Positions 40,228 to 49,540 of a stretch of DNA of 51,292 bases are shown here, one piece after another (the first letter of the stretch is position 1; each line of letters starts with the position of its first letter). Position numbers and translations under genes: made by a program. Where the stretch lies: the NCBI GenBank assembly GCA_016201105.1, contig JACQDN010000034.1:1-51292 (forward strand), read 5' to 3'. Source of the DNA: Pseudomonadota bacterium. GTDB lineage: Bacteria; Pseudomonadota; Alphaproteobacteria; Micropepsales; Micropepsaceae. A model generated the notes under the pieces. The model worked only from the letters and a program-made list of their open reading frames with translations, was not told the DNA's origin and searched no databases.

Positions 40228-40431
40228 ATGACGATCGGAACAGTGAAGTTTTTCAACACCTCCAAGGGTTTTGGTTTCATCTCCCCGGAAGGCGGCGGCA
40301 AGGACGTGTTCGTGCACGTCAGCGCCGTGCAGGCCGCGGGACTGCAGACCCTGAATGAGGGCCAACGGGTGTCGTTCGAAGTCCAACCGGACGCGCGCGG
40401 CCCGAAGGCTGTGAACCTGAAGGCGGCGTAA
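40228..40431 (+). CDS. Cold-shock protein (CspA family), copy 2
   Basis: A 67-residue cold-shock protein, close in sequence to copy 1 ([31 protein letters not shown]). RNP1 and RNP2 intact. GCAGGAAG precedes the ATG. Followed by a strong intrinsic terminator. Confidence 0.95.
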   Translation: MTIGTVKFFNTSKGFGFISPEGGGKDVFVHVSAVQAAGLQTLNEGQRVSFEVQPDARGPKAVNLKAA

Positions 40432-40457
40432 GGCGTCTTTCGGTTTCTTGAGAAACG

Positions 40458-40493
40458 CGGGCGGCGGAGGCAACTCCGCCGCCCGTTTCTTTT
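40458..40493 (+). terminator. Intrinsic terminator after cold-shock gene 2
   Basis: A perfect 12-bp stem cgggcggcggag / ctccgccgcccg (40458-40469 and 40474-40485) capped by a GCAA tetraloop and followed by tttctttt. Confidence 0.9.
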
Positions 40494-40530
40494 GGGACGG
40501 TGCGCGACGCCAATCAAAAAAAGGAAAATG

Positions 40531-40720
40531 AAGGGTTCGCGCGGAGACGCGGAGACGCGGAGACAGTAGCGTTTTCTGTGCGTTCATGTTGAGTGCCGAA
40601 GAAACAGAGCCGGCGCGCTTCGCGCGCCAACCAAAATTGAGAGTAGTTGGTCCAGATTCAGCACGGATTGCTCGAGCCCCTCTGCGTCCTCCGCGTCTCC
40701 GCGTCTCCGCGTGAACCCTT
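40531..40720. repeat. 190-bp palindromic element, family B
   Basis: The 30-bp ends (40531-40560 and 40691-40720) are complementary with one mismatch and are built from cgcggagacgcgg units. It begins right after aaaggaaaatg, which also precedes the copy at 42754. Non-coding; it fills the space between cold-shock gene 2 and the minus-strand gene at 40795. Confidence 0.85.
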
Positions 40721-40794
40721 CACGTTTCTTCTTCCTGGCGCGCAAAAAGAAACCGGCGCTGTTTGCGGCGGCCGGTTGCTTTCAGCGAAAACGT

Positions 40795-41229
40795 CTAGAG
40801 GTTCGACGCGAGCGGGAACGCGATGATGAAGCGCTTCTGGCCTTTCGCCGGCGGGGTGATCATCGTGCTCTTGGTGCCGGCGCCCGCTTGACCGGTCAGC
40901 GTCGCGGTCACTTTGTATTTGCCCGGCGAAAGCTTGAAGAGCACCCAGGCGCCCGAGCAATCCAGCGAGGCGAGCGTCTTGCCGTGACGGTCGCCCAGCA
41001 CGACATGCGCGCCGGAGAGATATTGCTGCCCGCCGTTGGAGAATTCGATGCGCGTATTGTAGGCCGCCCAACGCGGGTCGTGCTGCGCCTCGTCGCCGAT
41101 GCCGGTGCAGACGGTGTCGATACCGTCGATGGAGATCGGATTGTCCATCGGAATGGGCCCCGCCTTCGCCGACAGCACGATGAGAGTAGTCGCGAGCGCG
41201 GCACCGAGAGCCAACTGCATCACACGCAT
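40795..41229 (-). CDS. Hypothetical exported protein
   Basis: A 144-residue protein with a signal peptide (VMQLALGAALATTLIVLSAKAGP). The mature part begins IPMDNPISIDGIDTVCTGIGDEAQHDPRWAAYNTRIEFSNGGQQYLSGAHVVLGD; a Cys pair (VCTG, LDCSG) could form a disulfide. A beta-rich domain follows (WVLFKLSPGKYKVTATLTG). Resembles carboxypeptidase-regulatory-like beta-sandwich proteins of unknown function. The ATG at 41229 follows AGAGGAGA. Confidence 0.72.
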   Translation of the reverse strand: MRVMQLALGAALATTLIVLSAKAGPIPMDNPISIDGIDTVCTGIGDEAQHDPRWAAYNTRIEFSNGGQQYLSGAHVVLGDRHGKTLASLDCSGAWVLFKLSPGKYKVTATLTGQAGAGTKSTMITPPAKGQKRFIIAFPLASNL

Positions 41230-41380
41230 GGAATGTCTCCTCTGGCGAATCGGGCCCGGGGTCCCAAACAGAGTCTCGTCCCCGCTTATGGCAACGCTGT
41301 GGCAGGGTTTGGGGTTGCAGGAAATTGAGGAGGGGGTTGCGGCGGCGAGGCGGATCAAGCGGTTAGGAAGTTCGGATCCA

Positions 41381-41520
41381 CCCTCCCCCGGGAGGGTCGA
41401 AAAATTCGCGAGCGTCAGCGAGGGAGTTTTTCGGGGAGGATGTGTGGGGAGGAGCGCAACCGTTCTTCCGCATCCTCCCCGAAATTCGCTCTGCAAATTT
41501 CGACCCTCCCAAGGGAGGGT
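41381..41520. repeat. Two family A repeats
   Basis: 41381-41440 (accctcccccgggagggtcg ... gtttttcggggagg) and 41473-41520 (cctccccgaaattcgctctg ... cgaccctcccaagggagggt) lie in inverted orientation. They are the only structure in the 370-base gap between divergent genes. Confidence 0.8.
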
Positions 41521-41599
41521 AGATGTTTTGCACTCCCCTGCCGCACCCCGCGCATGACGGAATCGTGCATGAGTGCGTCCCGTCCGAAGGAGACCTGCC

Positions 41600-42214
41600 A
41601 TGCCCGTGCTTCACCAAATGCAGATGTCCGGCAATTGCTACAAGGTTCGCTTGGCCGGCAGGCAGCTCGGCCTTTCGTTCAAGCTGAAGGATTATCCGGA
41701 GCATGACGGGCTGACGCGCAAACCGGAGTATCTCGCGAAGAACCCGAACGGCCGCGTGCCGATGTGGGAGACCGACGACGGCAAATACTTGCCGGAATCC
41801 GGCGCGATTCTTTTCTATCTGAGCGAAGGCACCACGCTGCAGCCGACCGAGCGCTGGGCGCGCGCCGAGATGATGCAGTGGATGTTCTTCGAGCAGTACA
41901 GCCACGAACCTTACGTCGCCGTGGCGCGCTTCTGGCTCGCCTATGCGCCGAAGGAAGAACTGGAAAAGAAACGCCATCTCGTGCCGGAATGGCACGCCAA
42001 GGGCAACGCGGCGCTCGGCGTGATGGAGACGCATCTCAAATCGCGCGACTGGTTCGCCGGCTCGCAATATTCCATCGCCGACATCGCTCTCTACGGCTAC
42101 ACCCATTGCGCCGGCGACGGCGGTTTCACGCTTTCCGACTACCCGGCGCTGTCGCGCTGGCTCGCCCGCGTCGCGCAAACCCCGGGTTTCATCCCGCTTT
42201 CGCAAAGCTGGTGA
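41600..42214 (+). CDS. Glutathione S-transferase family protein
   Basis: A 204-residue GST. Thioredoxin-like N-terminal domain (LHQMQMSGNCYKVRLAGRQLGL with S10/N11/C12 near the active site; NPNGRVPMWETDDGKYLPESGAI), helical C-terminal domain (WFAGSQYSIADIALYGYTH). GAAGGAGACC lies before the ATG at 41600. Substrate unknown. Confidence 0.9.
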   Translation: MPVLHQMQMSGNCYKVRLAGRQLGLSFKLKDYPEHDGLTRKPEYLAKNPNGRVPMWETDDGKYLPESGAILFYLSEGTTLQPTERWARAEMMQWMFFEQYSHEPYVAVARFWLAYAPKEELEKKRHLVPEWHAKGNAALGVMETHLKSRDWFAGSQYSIADIALYGYTHCAGDGGFTLSDYPALSRWLARVAQTPGFIPLSQSW

Positions 42215-42238
42215 AGGCGGGAAGCCGCATGTCAATTC

Positions 42239-42267
42239 TTGCGATTTGGAAAGCCGGCGATTATAGG
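42239..42267 (+). promoter_or_regulatory. Promoter of cold-shock gene 3
   Basis: TTGCGA (42239-42244), 17-base spacer, TATAGG (42262-42267). The predicted start near 42274 gives a leader of about 186 nt, which does not share the sequence blocks of the other two cold-shock leaders. Confidence 0.5.
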
Positions 42268-42459
42268 GACGAACGTTGGAGCCGCGCACAGAGAAGTTTC
42301 AAGCGCGTCCAGGCGGATGACCGGCCAGCGCGAAGCATGGGCCGGGACAGACGGGTTGGAGTGACGGCGACGTTTCCCTGAAAGTGAGACGCGGCTTCGA
42401 CAGCGCAGCGAACATGGTGTTCGAAGGCGCAACGCAGTGCTTTCAGGAGAAAACCATCC

Positions 42460-42669
42460 ATGTCGACCATCGGTCAGGTCAAATTTTTCAACAGCGCAAA
42501 AGGCTTCGGATTCATCGCGCCGGAAGGCGGCGGCGGCAAGGACGTGTTCGTGCACGTCACCGCCGTTGAGGCGGCAGGCCTGCGCGGGCTCAACGAAGGC
42601 CAGCGCGTCAGCTTCGACATCGAAGCCGACAAGCGCGGGCCCAAGGCTGTCAATCTGAAGCTGCTCTAA
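42460..42669 (+). CDS. Cold-shock protein (CspA family), copy 3
   Basis: A 69-residue cold-shock protein (IGQVKFFNSAKGFGFIAPEGG and DVFVHVTAV). More divergent than copies 1 and 2 (extra Gly before KDVFVH). RNP motifs intact. AGGAGAAAA precedes the ATG. Followed by a perfect intrinsic terminator. Confidence 0.95.
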   Translation: MSTIGQVKFFNSAKGFGFIAPEGGGGKDVFVHVTAVEAAGLRGLNEGQRVSFDIEADKRGPKAVNLKLL

Positions 42670-42690
42670 TCGCGGTTTGGGTTCGAAGTG

Positions 42691-42728
42691 AAACGGCGCG
42701 GGAGCAATCCCGCGCCGTTTTGTTTTGC
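42691..42728 (+). terminator. Intrinsic terminator after cold-shock gene 3
   Basis: A perfect 13-bp stem aaacggcgcggga / tcccgcgccgttt (42691-42703, 42708-42720), GCAA loop, T-rich tail ttttgtttt. Same design as the terminator of cold-shock gene 2. Confidence 0.9.
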
Positions 42729-42753
42729 GCCGGCACCAAAAAAAAGGAAAATG

Positions 42754-42930
42754 AAGGGTTCACGCGGAGGCGCGGAGACGCGGAGATAGCGAGTTTTCGG
42801 TGCGTCCCTTCTCGGCTGGGGCCAGAATTTGTTGGCGCGCCAGGCGCGCCGGCCGGCCTGATCTCCACTCGGGAAGAGTATGTTTGATAGCGCGGTATCT
42901 CCGCGCCTCCGCGTCTCCGCGCGAACCCTT
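42754..42930. repeat. 177-bp palindromic element, family B
   Basis: Ends 42754-42783 and 42901-42930 are complementary with about three mismatches and match the element at 40531-40720. It lies 34 bases after the cold-shock gene 3 terminator stem, preceded by aaaaaaaaggaaaatg as in the other copy. Confidence 0.85.
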
Positions 42931-42998
42931 CGCTTTTTTCCGGCCGGATGAAATGTAGACTCGCGGCGCGCGCGTGAGTCGCGCGATAGGGGGAGACC

Positions 42999-43694
42999 AT
43001 GAATATGTCTCGCAGGCTCGCGGCCGAGTTCATCGGCACGTTCTGGCTGGTGCTGGGGGGCTGCGGCGCGGCGGTGCTGGCCGCGGGCGTGCCCACTGTC
43101 GGCATCGGCTATGCCGGCGTGGCGCTGGCGTTCGGATTGACGGTCGTCACAGGCGCCTATGCGCTGGGGCATATCTCCGGCGCGCATTTCAATCCGGCGG
43201 TGTCGTTCGGGCTCTACGCGGCCGGACGCTTTCCCGCCAAAGACCTCGTCCCCTACATGGTGGCGCAGGTGGTGGGCGGCATCGCCGCCGGCGCGGTGCT
43301 TTATGTCATCGCCAGCGGCGTCACCGGATTTTCCTCCACCGCCGGCTTCGCCGCCAACGGCTACGGCGATCATTCTCCGCAAGGCTTCTCGATGATCGCG
43401 GGCGCGCTCTCAGAGATCGTGATGACGTTCATGTTCCTCATCGTCATTCTCGGAGCGACCGCGCCCGGCGCGCCGGCCGGTTTCGCGCCGCTCGCCATCG
43501 GGCTGGCGCTGACGCTCATTCATCTGGTGTCGATTCCGGTAACCAACACCTCGGTCAATCCGGCGCGCTCGACGGCGGTGGCGCTGTTTCAGGGCGGCTG
43601 GGCGATTGAGCAGCTCTGGCTGTTCTGGGTGGCGCCGCTGATCGGCGCGGGACTGGCCGGCGTCGTGCAGCGCTGGCTTTCCGCGACCAAATAG
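42999..43694 (+). CDS. aqpZ: Aquaporin Z
   Basis: A 231-residue water channel with six membrane helices and two NPA half-helices: HFNPAVSFG (near residue 65) and [11 protein letters not shown] (near 185). [22 protein letters not shown] and the residues around the NPA motifs fit AqpZ rather than glycerol facilitators. The ATG at 42999 follows GGGGGAGA; 43005 is also in frame. Confidence 0.94.
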   Translation: MNMSRRLAAEFIGTFWLVLGGCGAAVLAAGVPTVGIGYAGVALAFGLTVVTGAYALGHISGAHFNPAVSFGLYAAGRFPAKDLVPYMVAQVVGGIAAGAVLYVIASGVTGFSSTAGFAANGYGDHSPQGFSMIAGALSEIVMTFMFLIVILGATAPGAPAGFAPLAIGLALTLIHLVSIPVTNTSVNPARSTAVALFQGGWAIEQLWLFWVAPLIGAGLAGVVQRWLSATK

Positions 43695-43723
43695 GATCAA
43701 TCGGTTTGAAATTCTCTCATCGG

Positions 43724-43833
43724 CCGTCATGGCCGGCCAAGCGCGTAGCGCGTGTGCCGGTCACCCAGGATCACCCCCGCCGTTCGTGATCCTGAGTGGC
43801 CGGGACAAGCCAGGACAAGCCCGGCCATGACGG
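43724..43833. repeat. Palindromic element, family C
   Basis: ccgtcatggccgg (43724-43736) pairs with ccggccatgacgg (43821-43833), with ggatcac..gtgatcc inside. The right end is followed by a run of T, so the right half may terminate transcription after aqpZ. Same family as 25911-25997. The rest of the gap to 43978 holds no gene. Confidence 0.8.
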
Positions 43834-43978
43834 ATTTTTTGCTTAAAGAATTCACCCGGTTTGGCTGCAATGAGAGGCTAGTTGCTCAATTTGAGCGCTT
43901 TCCAGCCGCATAGCGCGCAGATTTCTTGCCTTTCGCGCGTCTTGCACATTCTATGATGCTTCAACGCGCCAGGAGAAA

Positions 43979-46738
43979 TTGTTGGGCTACGACGGGCCAA
44001 GCCGCATCGAATTGCTGGACGGCGACGCGCTCAGGCGCGACCTGACGGCGCTGGCGCACGCTCAAAGCGATCAGACCAAACTGCGCAAGGAAGCGCTGGT
44101 GCTGATCCGCGGCGCGTTCCAGCACGGGCGCGCGGTGGTGAAGGAGCGCGTGGAATCGGGCGCCATGGCCGGCGTGCCGGCGGCGCGCGCGCTCAGCGAC
44201 CTGCAAGACCTCGTCATCCAGGTCATCTACGATTTCGCGACCAAGCATTTCTACTACGCGCAGAACCCGACTTCGGCGGAGCGCATCGCGGTGGTGGCGA
44301 CGGGCGGCTACGGCCGCGGCCAGCTGGCGCCGGGATCGGATGTCGATCTGCTCTTCGTGCGCCCGTTCAAGGAAACGCCGTGGGGCGAAAGCGTCATCGA
44401 ATTTATTCTCTACATGCTGTGGGATCTGGGGTTGAAAGTCGGGCACGCCACGCGTTCGCTCGCCGAATGCGTGCGGCTTTCCAAGCAGGACATCACCATC
44501 CGCACCGCTCTGCTGGAGGCGCGCTATCTGTGGGGCGATGAGCCGCTCTATGAGGAGCTGCGCAAGAAGTTCTGGTCGGAGGTCGCGACGGGCAGCGGCC
44601 AGGATTTCGTCGAAGCCAAACTCGCCGAGCGCAAGCAGCGCCACCTGCACCAGGGCGAAAGCCGCTATCTCGTCGAGCCCAACATCAAGGAGGGCAAGGG
44701 CGGCCTTCGCGATCTGCAGACGCTCTACTGGATCGGAAAATATCTCTATCACGTGGACGACACCGCCGATCTCGTCGAGCACAATGTCTTCACCCGCGAC
44801 GAGCACCGCACCTTCCAGAAGGCGGAAGCGTTTCTGTGGGACGTTCGCTTTCATCTGCACTATCTGTCGGGACGCGCCGAAGAGCGTCTCTCCTTCGATG
44901 CGCAGCCGGAATTGGCCAAGCGCATGGGCTTTGCCGGCGACAATCCGCGCCGCGCCGTCGAGCAGTTCATGCGCGCCTACTTTTTGGTGGCCAAGGACGT
45001 GGGCGATCTCACCCGCATCTTCTGCGCCGCTTTGGAAATGCAGAACCGCAAGAACAAACCGTCGCTGTCGCGTCTCCTGCCGGGTTTCCTGAAGCCGCGC
45101 ACCAACACCGACGATTTCTATGTCGAAAACGGACGGCTCAACGCCCGCGCCGGCATCTTCAAGCGCGATCCCAAGAACCTCATTCGCATCTTCCAAGTGG
45201 CCGACGCCAAGGGGGTGGACGTGCATCCCGACGCGCTGCGCACCATCACCCGCTCGCTGGATCTGATCGACGACACGCTGCGGCGCGACGTGGAGGCCAA
45301 TCGCCTCTTCATGGACGTGCTGACGTCCAAGCGCGATCCCGAACGCGCGCTCCGGCTGATGAACGAAGCCGGCGTGTTCGGAAAGTTCGTGCCGGAGTTC
45401 GGCCGCGTCGTGGCGCTGATGCAGTTCAATATGTACCACCACTACACGGTGGACGAGCATCTGATCCGCGCGGTGGGCAATGTCGCCGCCATCGAGCGCG
45501 GCGAATTGAAGAAGGAGCACCCGCTCGCCAGCGACATCGTCAAGCGCATCAAGTCGCGCGACACCATCTACGCCGCCATCTTGATACACGACATAGCCAA
45601 GGGCTTGCCCGGCGATCACTCCGACGTCGGCGCCGTCATCGCCAACGGGCTGTGCCAACGCTGGGGCCTGGACGCGGGCGAAACCGCCAATGTCGCCTGG
45701 CTGGTGAAGAACCATCTCATCATGAGCGACACGGCACAGAAGCGCGACATCGCCGATCCCAAGACGGTGCGCGATTTCGTGGAAGCGGTGCAATCGCCCG
45801 AGCTGCTGCGCCTGCTGCTGATTCTCACCGTCGCCGATATCCGCGCCGTGGGGCCCGGCGTGTGGAACGGCTGGAAAGGCCAGTTGCTGCGCGAGCTCTA
45901 TTACGAAGCCGAAGCGCGCATGTCCGGCGGCGATGCTGCCCCTGCCCATTCCGCGCGTATCGATGCGGCAAAGGCGGCGCTGGAGAAGCGCATTTCGGAT
46001 CTGCCGAAGCCTGCGCGCGAACGCGCGCTCACCCGTCACTACGACGCCTATTGGCTGGCGCTCAGCCCGGAAGAACAGGAGCGTCACGCCCGCGTCATGA
46101 CGGACGCGGACGCGCAAGGGGTCCTGCTGTCCATTACCGCAGAGAGCAATGCGTTCCGCGCCGTGACGGACGTCGTCGTCTACACGCCCGATCATCCCGG
46201 CCTGTTCTTCAAGCTCGCCGGCGCCATCGCGGTTTCCGGCGGCTCGATCGTGGACGCCAAAGCTTTCACGACCTCGGACGGCTTCGCGCTCGACATCTTT
46301 TCGGTGCAGGACGCGGAGGGCGGACCGTTCGGTGATGCCTCGCGGGTGGCGCGCTTGCGCGAATCGATCGCCAAGACGCTCTCAGGTCAGATCCTGCCGC
46401 GCGCCGTGTTCGCCAAGCGCGCGCCCAAGAAGCGCACTACGGCCTTCAAGGTGCAGCCGCGGGTGAATTTCGACAACGACGCATCGTCCACCGCCACGGT
46501 GGTGGAGGTGGAAGGTCTCGACCGGCCCGGATTCCTCTATGACGTGGCGCATGCGCTGTTCGACTCCGGGCTTTCGATCTCGTCCTCGATCATCGCCACC
46601 TATGGCGAGCGCGCCATCGATGTCTTCTACGTGCGCGACGGCTTTGGCCACAAAGTCACCCATCCCGAACGGCTGAAAGCGGTGGAAACGCGCCTGCTCA
46701 AGGCACTGGAGGGGCAATCCGTTGAAGCCGCCGCGTAG
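43979..46738 (+). CDS. glnD: Bifunctional [protein-PII] uridylyltransferase/uridylyl-removing enzyme
   Basis: A 919-residue nitrogen-status sensor that uridylylates and deuridylylates PII proteins. Nucleotidyltransferase motif GGYGRG (109-114) with D121 and D123 in GSDVDLL; GlnD-type linker (EPNIKEGKGGLRDLQTL); HD hydrolase domain with H537-D538 in LIHDIAKG; two C-terminal ACT domains (VYTPDHPGLFFKLAGAIA; VEGLDRPGFLYDVAHALF) that sense glutamine. The length is normal for alphaproteobacteria. The start is TTG at 43979 or 43982, after CCAGGAG. Coupled to the next small gene. Confidence 0.95.
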   Translation: MLGYDGPSRIELLDGDALRRDLTALAHAQSDQTKLRKEALVLIRGAFQHGRAVVKERVESGAMAGVPAARALSDLQDLVIQVIYDFATKHFYYAQNPTSAERIAVVATGGYGRGQLAPGSDVDLLFVRPFKETPWGESVIEFILYMLWDLGLKVGHATRSLAECVRLSKQDITIRTALLEARYLWGDEPLYEELRKKFWSEVATGSGQDFVEAKLAERKQRHLHQGESRYLVEPNIKEGKGGLRDLQTLYWIGKYLYHVDDTADLVEHNVFTRDEHRTFQKAEAFLWDVRFHLHYLSGRAEERLSFDAQPELAKRMGFAGDNPRRAVEQFMRAYFLVAKDVGDLTRIFCAALEMQNRKNKPSLSRLLPGFLKPRTNTDDFYVENGRLNARAGIFKRDPKNLIRIFQVADAKGVDVHPDALRTITRSLDLIDDTLRRDVEANRLFMDVLTSKRDPERALRLMNEAGVFGKFVPEFGRVVALMQFNMYHHYTVDEHLIRAVGNVAAIERGELKKEHPLASDIVKRIKSRDTIYAAILIHDIAKGLPGDHSDVGAVIANGLCQRWGLDAGETANVAWLVKNHLIMSDTAQKRDIADPKTVRDFVEAVQSPELLRLLLILTVADIRAVGPGVWNGWKGQLLRELYYEAEARMSGGDAAPAHSARIDAAKAALEKRISDLPKPARERALTRHYDAYWLALSPEEQERHARVMTDADAQGVLLSITAESNAFRAVTDVVVYTPDHPGLFFKLAGAIAVSGGSIVDAKAFTTSDGFALDIFSVQDAEGGPFGDASRVARLRESIAKTLSGQILPRAVFAKRAPKKRTTAFKVQPRVNFDNDASSTATVVEVEGLDRPGFLYDVAHALFDSGLSISSSIIATYGERAIDVFYVRDGFGHKVTHPERLKAVETRLLKALEGQSVEAAA

Positions 46739-47234
46739 AGCAATCGCCGCGCCTGTCATGGCGGCGGCGGTCATTCTATTCGTAACTGCGGCCAATGCTT
46801 GCAGTCTCGCCACACCGCGTCCATTCCAATCCGACGCAAAACTCGCAATCTCCGGCGAAACACCGCCTCCTGTTCCGATCGTTTCGGTCGCCCAAATTCA
46901 GCGAGGTGAATATCATCCCGGCAAGCAGTACTCCATTTGCGCCGATGTCGGCTTTATCGCTCTGGCAATTCCCGCCGATGACACAACGCGCCATCTCACT
47001 TATCAATTCGATCTGGTGTCCGGTGTCACGGAAGATGAGATCTTCCACAACGGTAAAGCCTTCACAACCGACTATGAAGAAGACGGAAAGCTGCTCTTCG
47101 TCTTTGCCTGGCTCGACAGCCCCGATGAGGCCCAAAAACCACTCGATCTGAGGGTGCGGGTGACGGCGATGACCAAGTCCGGCTTGCGCGGCAATTCGAC
47201 GGAGATTGCCATTCGCGACCCTGGCCGGCGGTAG
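46722..47234 (+). CDS. Hypothetical exported protein
   Basis: A 170-residue protein with a signal peptide ([18 protein letters not shown]; the Cys could be a lipobox). The mature part has [32 protein letters not shown] and an Ig-like beta pattern ([23 protein letters not shown]). The TTG at 46722 has GGAGGGG upstream and lies inside the end of glnD; an ATG at 46758 is the alternative. No family recognised. Confidence 0.68.
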   Translation: MKPPRRAIAAPVMAAAVILFVTAANACSLATPRPFQSDAKLAISGETPPPVPIVSVAQIQRGEYHPGKQYSICADVGFIALAIPADDTTRHLTYQFDLVSGVTEDEIFHNGKAFTTDYEEDGKLLFVFAWLDSPDEAQKPLDLRVRVTAMTKSGLRGNSTEIAIRDPGRR

Positions 47235-47247
47235 AACTCGCACACAG

Positions 47248-47310
47248 GGCCTGAAGCTTGCCTCTGCGGGGTCTTCGCGGCATAAACCCCGGCCTTTGAA
47301 AGCTTCAGCC
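47248..47310 (+). promoter_or_regulatory. Structured leader upstream of trpS
   Basis: ggcctgaagctt (47248-47259) pairs with aagcttcagcc (47300-47310) with a one-base bulge, enclosing a second pairing ggggt (47268-47272) with acccc (47286-47290). The outer stem ends at the base before the trpS ATG, so it could hide the start region. No T-run follows. It could instead be part of a processed intergenic transcript. Confidence 0.45.
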
Positions 47311-48339
47311 ATGTCCGCCGCCGCCAAACACACCCCGCTCGTCCTTTCCGGCATGCAGCCGACCAACACGCTGCATCTGGGCAATTATCTGGGCGCGCTG
47401 AAGAACTGGGTGCGCATGCAGAATGAGATGCCGTGTCTGTTCTGCGTGGTGGACATGCACGCACTGACGCAGGATTCCGCCTACGGCAAACCTGCGGACG
47501 TGATGCGCGCCACTCGCGAAGTGGCGGCCGCCTATATCGCGGCCGGCGTCGATCCCAAACGCACGCCGATCTTCAACCAGAGCCAAGTGGCCGAACACGC
47601 CGAGCTCGCCTGGGTCCTCAATTGCGTGGCGCGCCTGGGCTGGCTGGACCGCATGACGCAGTTCAAGGAGAAGAGCGGCAAGCACAAGGAACGCGCCTCG
47701 GTCGGGCTCTACACCTATCCGGTGCTGATGGCGGCGGACATCCTCGTGTACAAGGCAACGCACGTTCCAGTGGGCGACGATCAGAAGCAGCATCTGGAAC
47801 TGGCGCGCGACATCGCGCAGAAGTTCAACAACGACTTTTCCGCGCCCGATTTCTTTCCACTGCCGGAACCGGTGATCACCGGGCCGGGCATGCGCGTCAT
47901 GAGTTTGCGCGACGGCACGAAGAAGATGTCGAAGACGGAGGAGTCCGACAATTCGCGCATCAACCTGACCGACGATGCCGACGCGATCGCGCAGAAGATC
48001 CGCAAGGCGAAAACCGATCCCCATCCGTTGCCGGCGGACGACAAGGGTTTCGCGGGCCGTCCCGAAGCCGAGAACCTCATCAATATCTATGCAGCGCTCG
48101 CCGAAGAACCGGTCGCCAAAGTGATCGCGCAGTTCGCCGGCCAGCAATTCTCCGGCTTCAAGAATGCGCTGTCCGATCTTGCCGTCGCAAAGCTTGCGCC
48201 CATCGCCGGCGAAATGCGCCGGCTGATGGACGATCCGGGCGAAATCGACCGCATCCTCAAGACCAGCGCCGAAAAGGCGCGCGCCATCGCGCAGCCTGTC
48301 CTGCACGAGGTTAAGAAGCTGGTGGGGTTTGTGGACTAG
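47311..48339 (+). CDS. trpS: Tryptophanyl-tRNA synthetase
   Basis: A 342-residue class I aminoacyl-tRNA synthetase. The HIGH motif appears as TLHLGNYLG and the KMSKS motif as KKMSKTEES (Thr in the last position). [33 protein letters not shown] and the C-terminal anticodon-binding helices fit TrpRS. ATG at 47311 begins the conserved part; upstream in-frame sequence is not conserved. Confidence 0.95.
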   Translation: MSAAAKHTPLVLSGMQPTNTLHLGNYLGALKNWVRMQNEMPCLFCVVDMHALTQDSAYGKPADVMRATREVAAAYIAAGVDPKRTPIFNQSQVAEHAELAWVLNCVARLGWLDRMTQFKEKSGKHKERASVGLYTYPVLMAADILVYKATHVPVGDDQKQHLELARDIAQKFNNDFSAPDFFPLPEPVITGPGMRVMSLRDGTKKMSKTEESDNSRINLTDDADAIAQKIRKAKTDPHPLPADDKGFAGRPEAENLINIYAALAEEPVAKVIAQFAGQQFSGFKNALSDLAVAKLAPIAGEMRRLMDDPGEIDRILKTSAEKARAIAQPVLHEVKKLVGFVD

Positions 48340-48371
48340 CGCCTCTTGAGTCTTGAACCGTATCCCAAAAT

Positions 48372-48467
48372 CGTCATCGCCCGGCTTGTCCGGGCGACCC
48401 ATTTTTGTTTCCGCGCAGCGAAAGATGGGTCACCCGGACCTCGCTATCGCTCGGCCGGGTGATGACG
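48372..48467. repeat. Intergenic inverted repeat
   Basis: cgtcatcgcccggc at the left pairs with gccgggtgatgacg at 48454-48467; acccattttt and atgggt form an inner pair. It separates trpS from the DUF2333 gene. Confidence 0.78.
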
Positions 48468-48499
48468 ACTATAGTTATAGTTGAACCAGGGAACCGCTC

Positions 48500-49540
48500 G
48501 TGGAGATCTCTCAAGCCTTGCGTCGCAGATTGCGCGGCTGGCGCACCAGCCTGTCGCAGACGCGTGCGCGCGCGGTGGAAGCGGGCGCCAGCATCCAGCT
48601 TCCCGGGCTCGAAGTCCTGAACCATCCGCGCGCCGGTTTCGCAGCGCGGATCGCACTGATCGCCGCGCTTGTGCTTTTCGTCGTCTATCCGTTTGTCGCC
48701 TGGCTCTATTCCGGCATCGACGACGATCCGCTGTTCAGCGCGCCGGCGTCGATGTGGCGGCCCGGAATGAGCCATTCGGTGGCGGCGGTCTCCGCGCTGA
48801 TTGACCTGGAAGTGAACCAGCACGAATGGACGCCGAACGATCCGTGGTTCTGGCCGAGCGCGCTGCTCGACGACAAGCCGAACTATCAGATGGGCATGAT
48901 GGCGGCGCTGGCGCGCTATTCGAACGACTTGAGCGACCGGCTTGGCCGCGCCAATGCCAACGCGCCGGCGGACGGCGATCTGCAAGCGGCGCGCGATGCC
49001 CTGCGCTACCCGCCCGACATCTGGCTGTGGAAGCCACAAATCAGTCTGTGGGCGGGATCGACAGAGTCGCGTTATCGCGGCGCACTGGAGTCCCTGAGCG
49101 CCTACAACGATCACTTGGCATCGGGACAGGCCACGTTCACCGCCAGCGCCGACAATCTGCGCAGCGTGGTGGCGCACATGGCCGACGATCTCGATCTGTC
49201 GGCGGCGCAAATCGAAAACCACATGCGCGGGCATTCCGGCTTTGCCCTCGGCACCGCCGATGACATCTTCTACGCCACCAAAGGCAAGGCTTACGCGTAC
49301 TACATTCTGCTCAAGGAAATGCAGCCCGATTTCGAAACCGTGATCCGCGAGCGCGATCTCGCCAAACGCTGGTCCGACATGCTGACGAGCCTGCGCGCGG
49401 CGATTTCCATGCGGCCCACCATCGTGCGCGACGGCGCAGCCGACAGCAGCTTTGCGCCCTGCCATCTTTGCGCCCAGGGATTCTATCTGTTGCGCACGCG
49501 CGAGAAGCTGCGCGACATCGAAGGCGCGTTGCAGCCATGA
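48500..49540 (+). CDS. DUF2333-family membrane-anchored protein
   Basis: A 346-residue protein with one membrane helix (about 49-70: RIALIAALVLFVVYPFVAWLY) and a large periplasmic domain of the DUF2333 type (DIWLWKPQISLWAGSTESRYRGALESLSAYN; DDIFYATKGKAYAYYILLKEM). GTG start at 48500, 8 bases after GGGAA. Its stop overlaps the next ATG (ATGA). Function unknown. Confidence 0.85.
   Translation: MEISQALRRRLRGWRTSLSQTRARAVEAGASIQLPGLEVLNHPRAGFAARIALIAALVLFVVYPFVAWLYSGIDDDPLFSAPASMWRPGMSHSVAAVSALIDLEVNQHEWTPNDPWFWPSALLDDKPNYQMGMMAALARYSNDLSDRLGRANANAPADGDLQAARDALRYPPDIWLWKPQISLWAGSTESRYRGALESLSAYNDHLASGQATFTASADNLRSVVAHMADDLDLSAAQIENHMRGHSGFALGTADDIFYATKGKAYAYYILLKEMQPDFETVIRERDLAKRWSDMLTSLRAAISMRPTIVRDGAADSSFAPCHLCAQGFYLLRTREKLRDIEGALQP

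Noticed and set aside
43961..46195. 744-codon minus-strand open frame opposite glnD
   Set aside because: Antisense shadow of a GC-rich gene; glnD on the plus strand has complete catalytic motifs.
47248..47310. T-box riboswitch upstream of trpS
   Set aside because: No T-box consensus or specifier loop was seen, and the stretch is too short.
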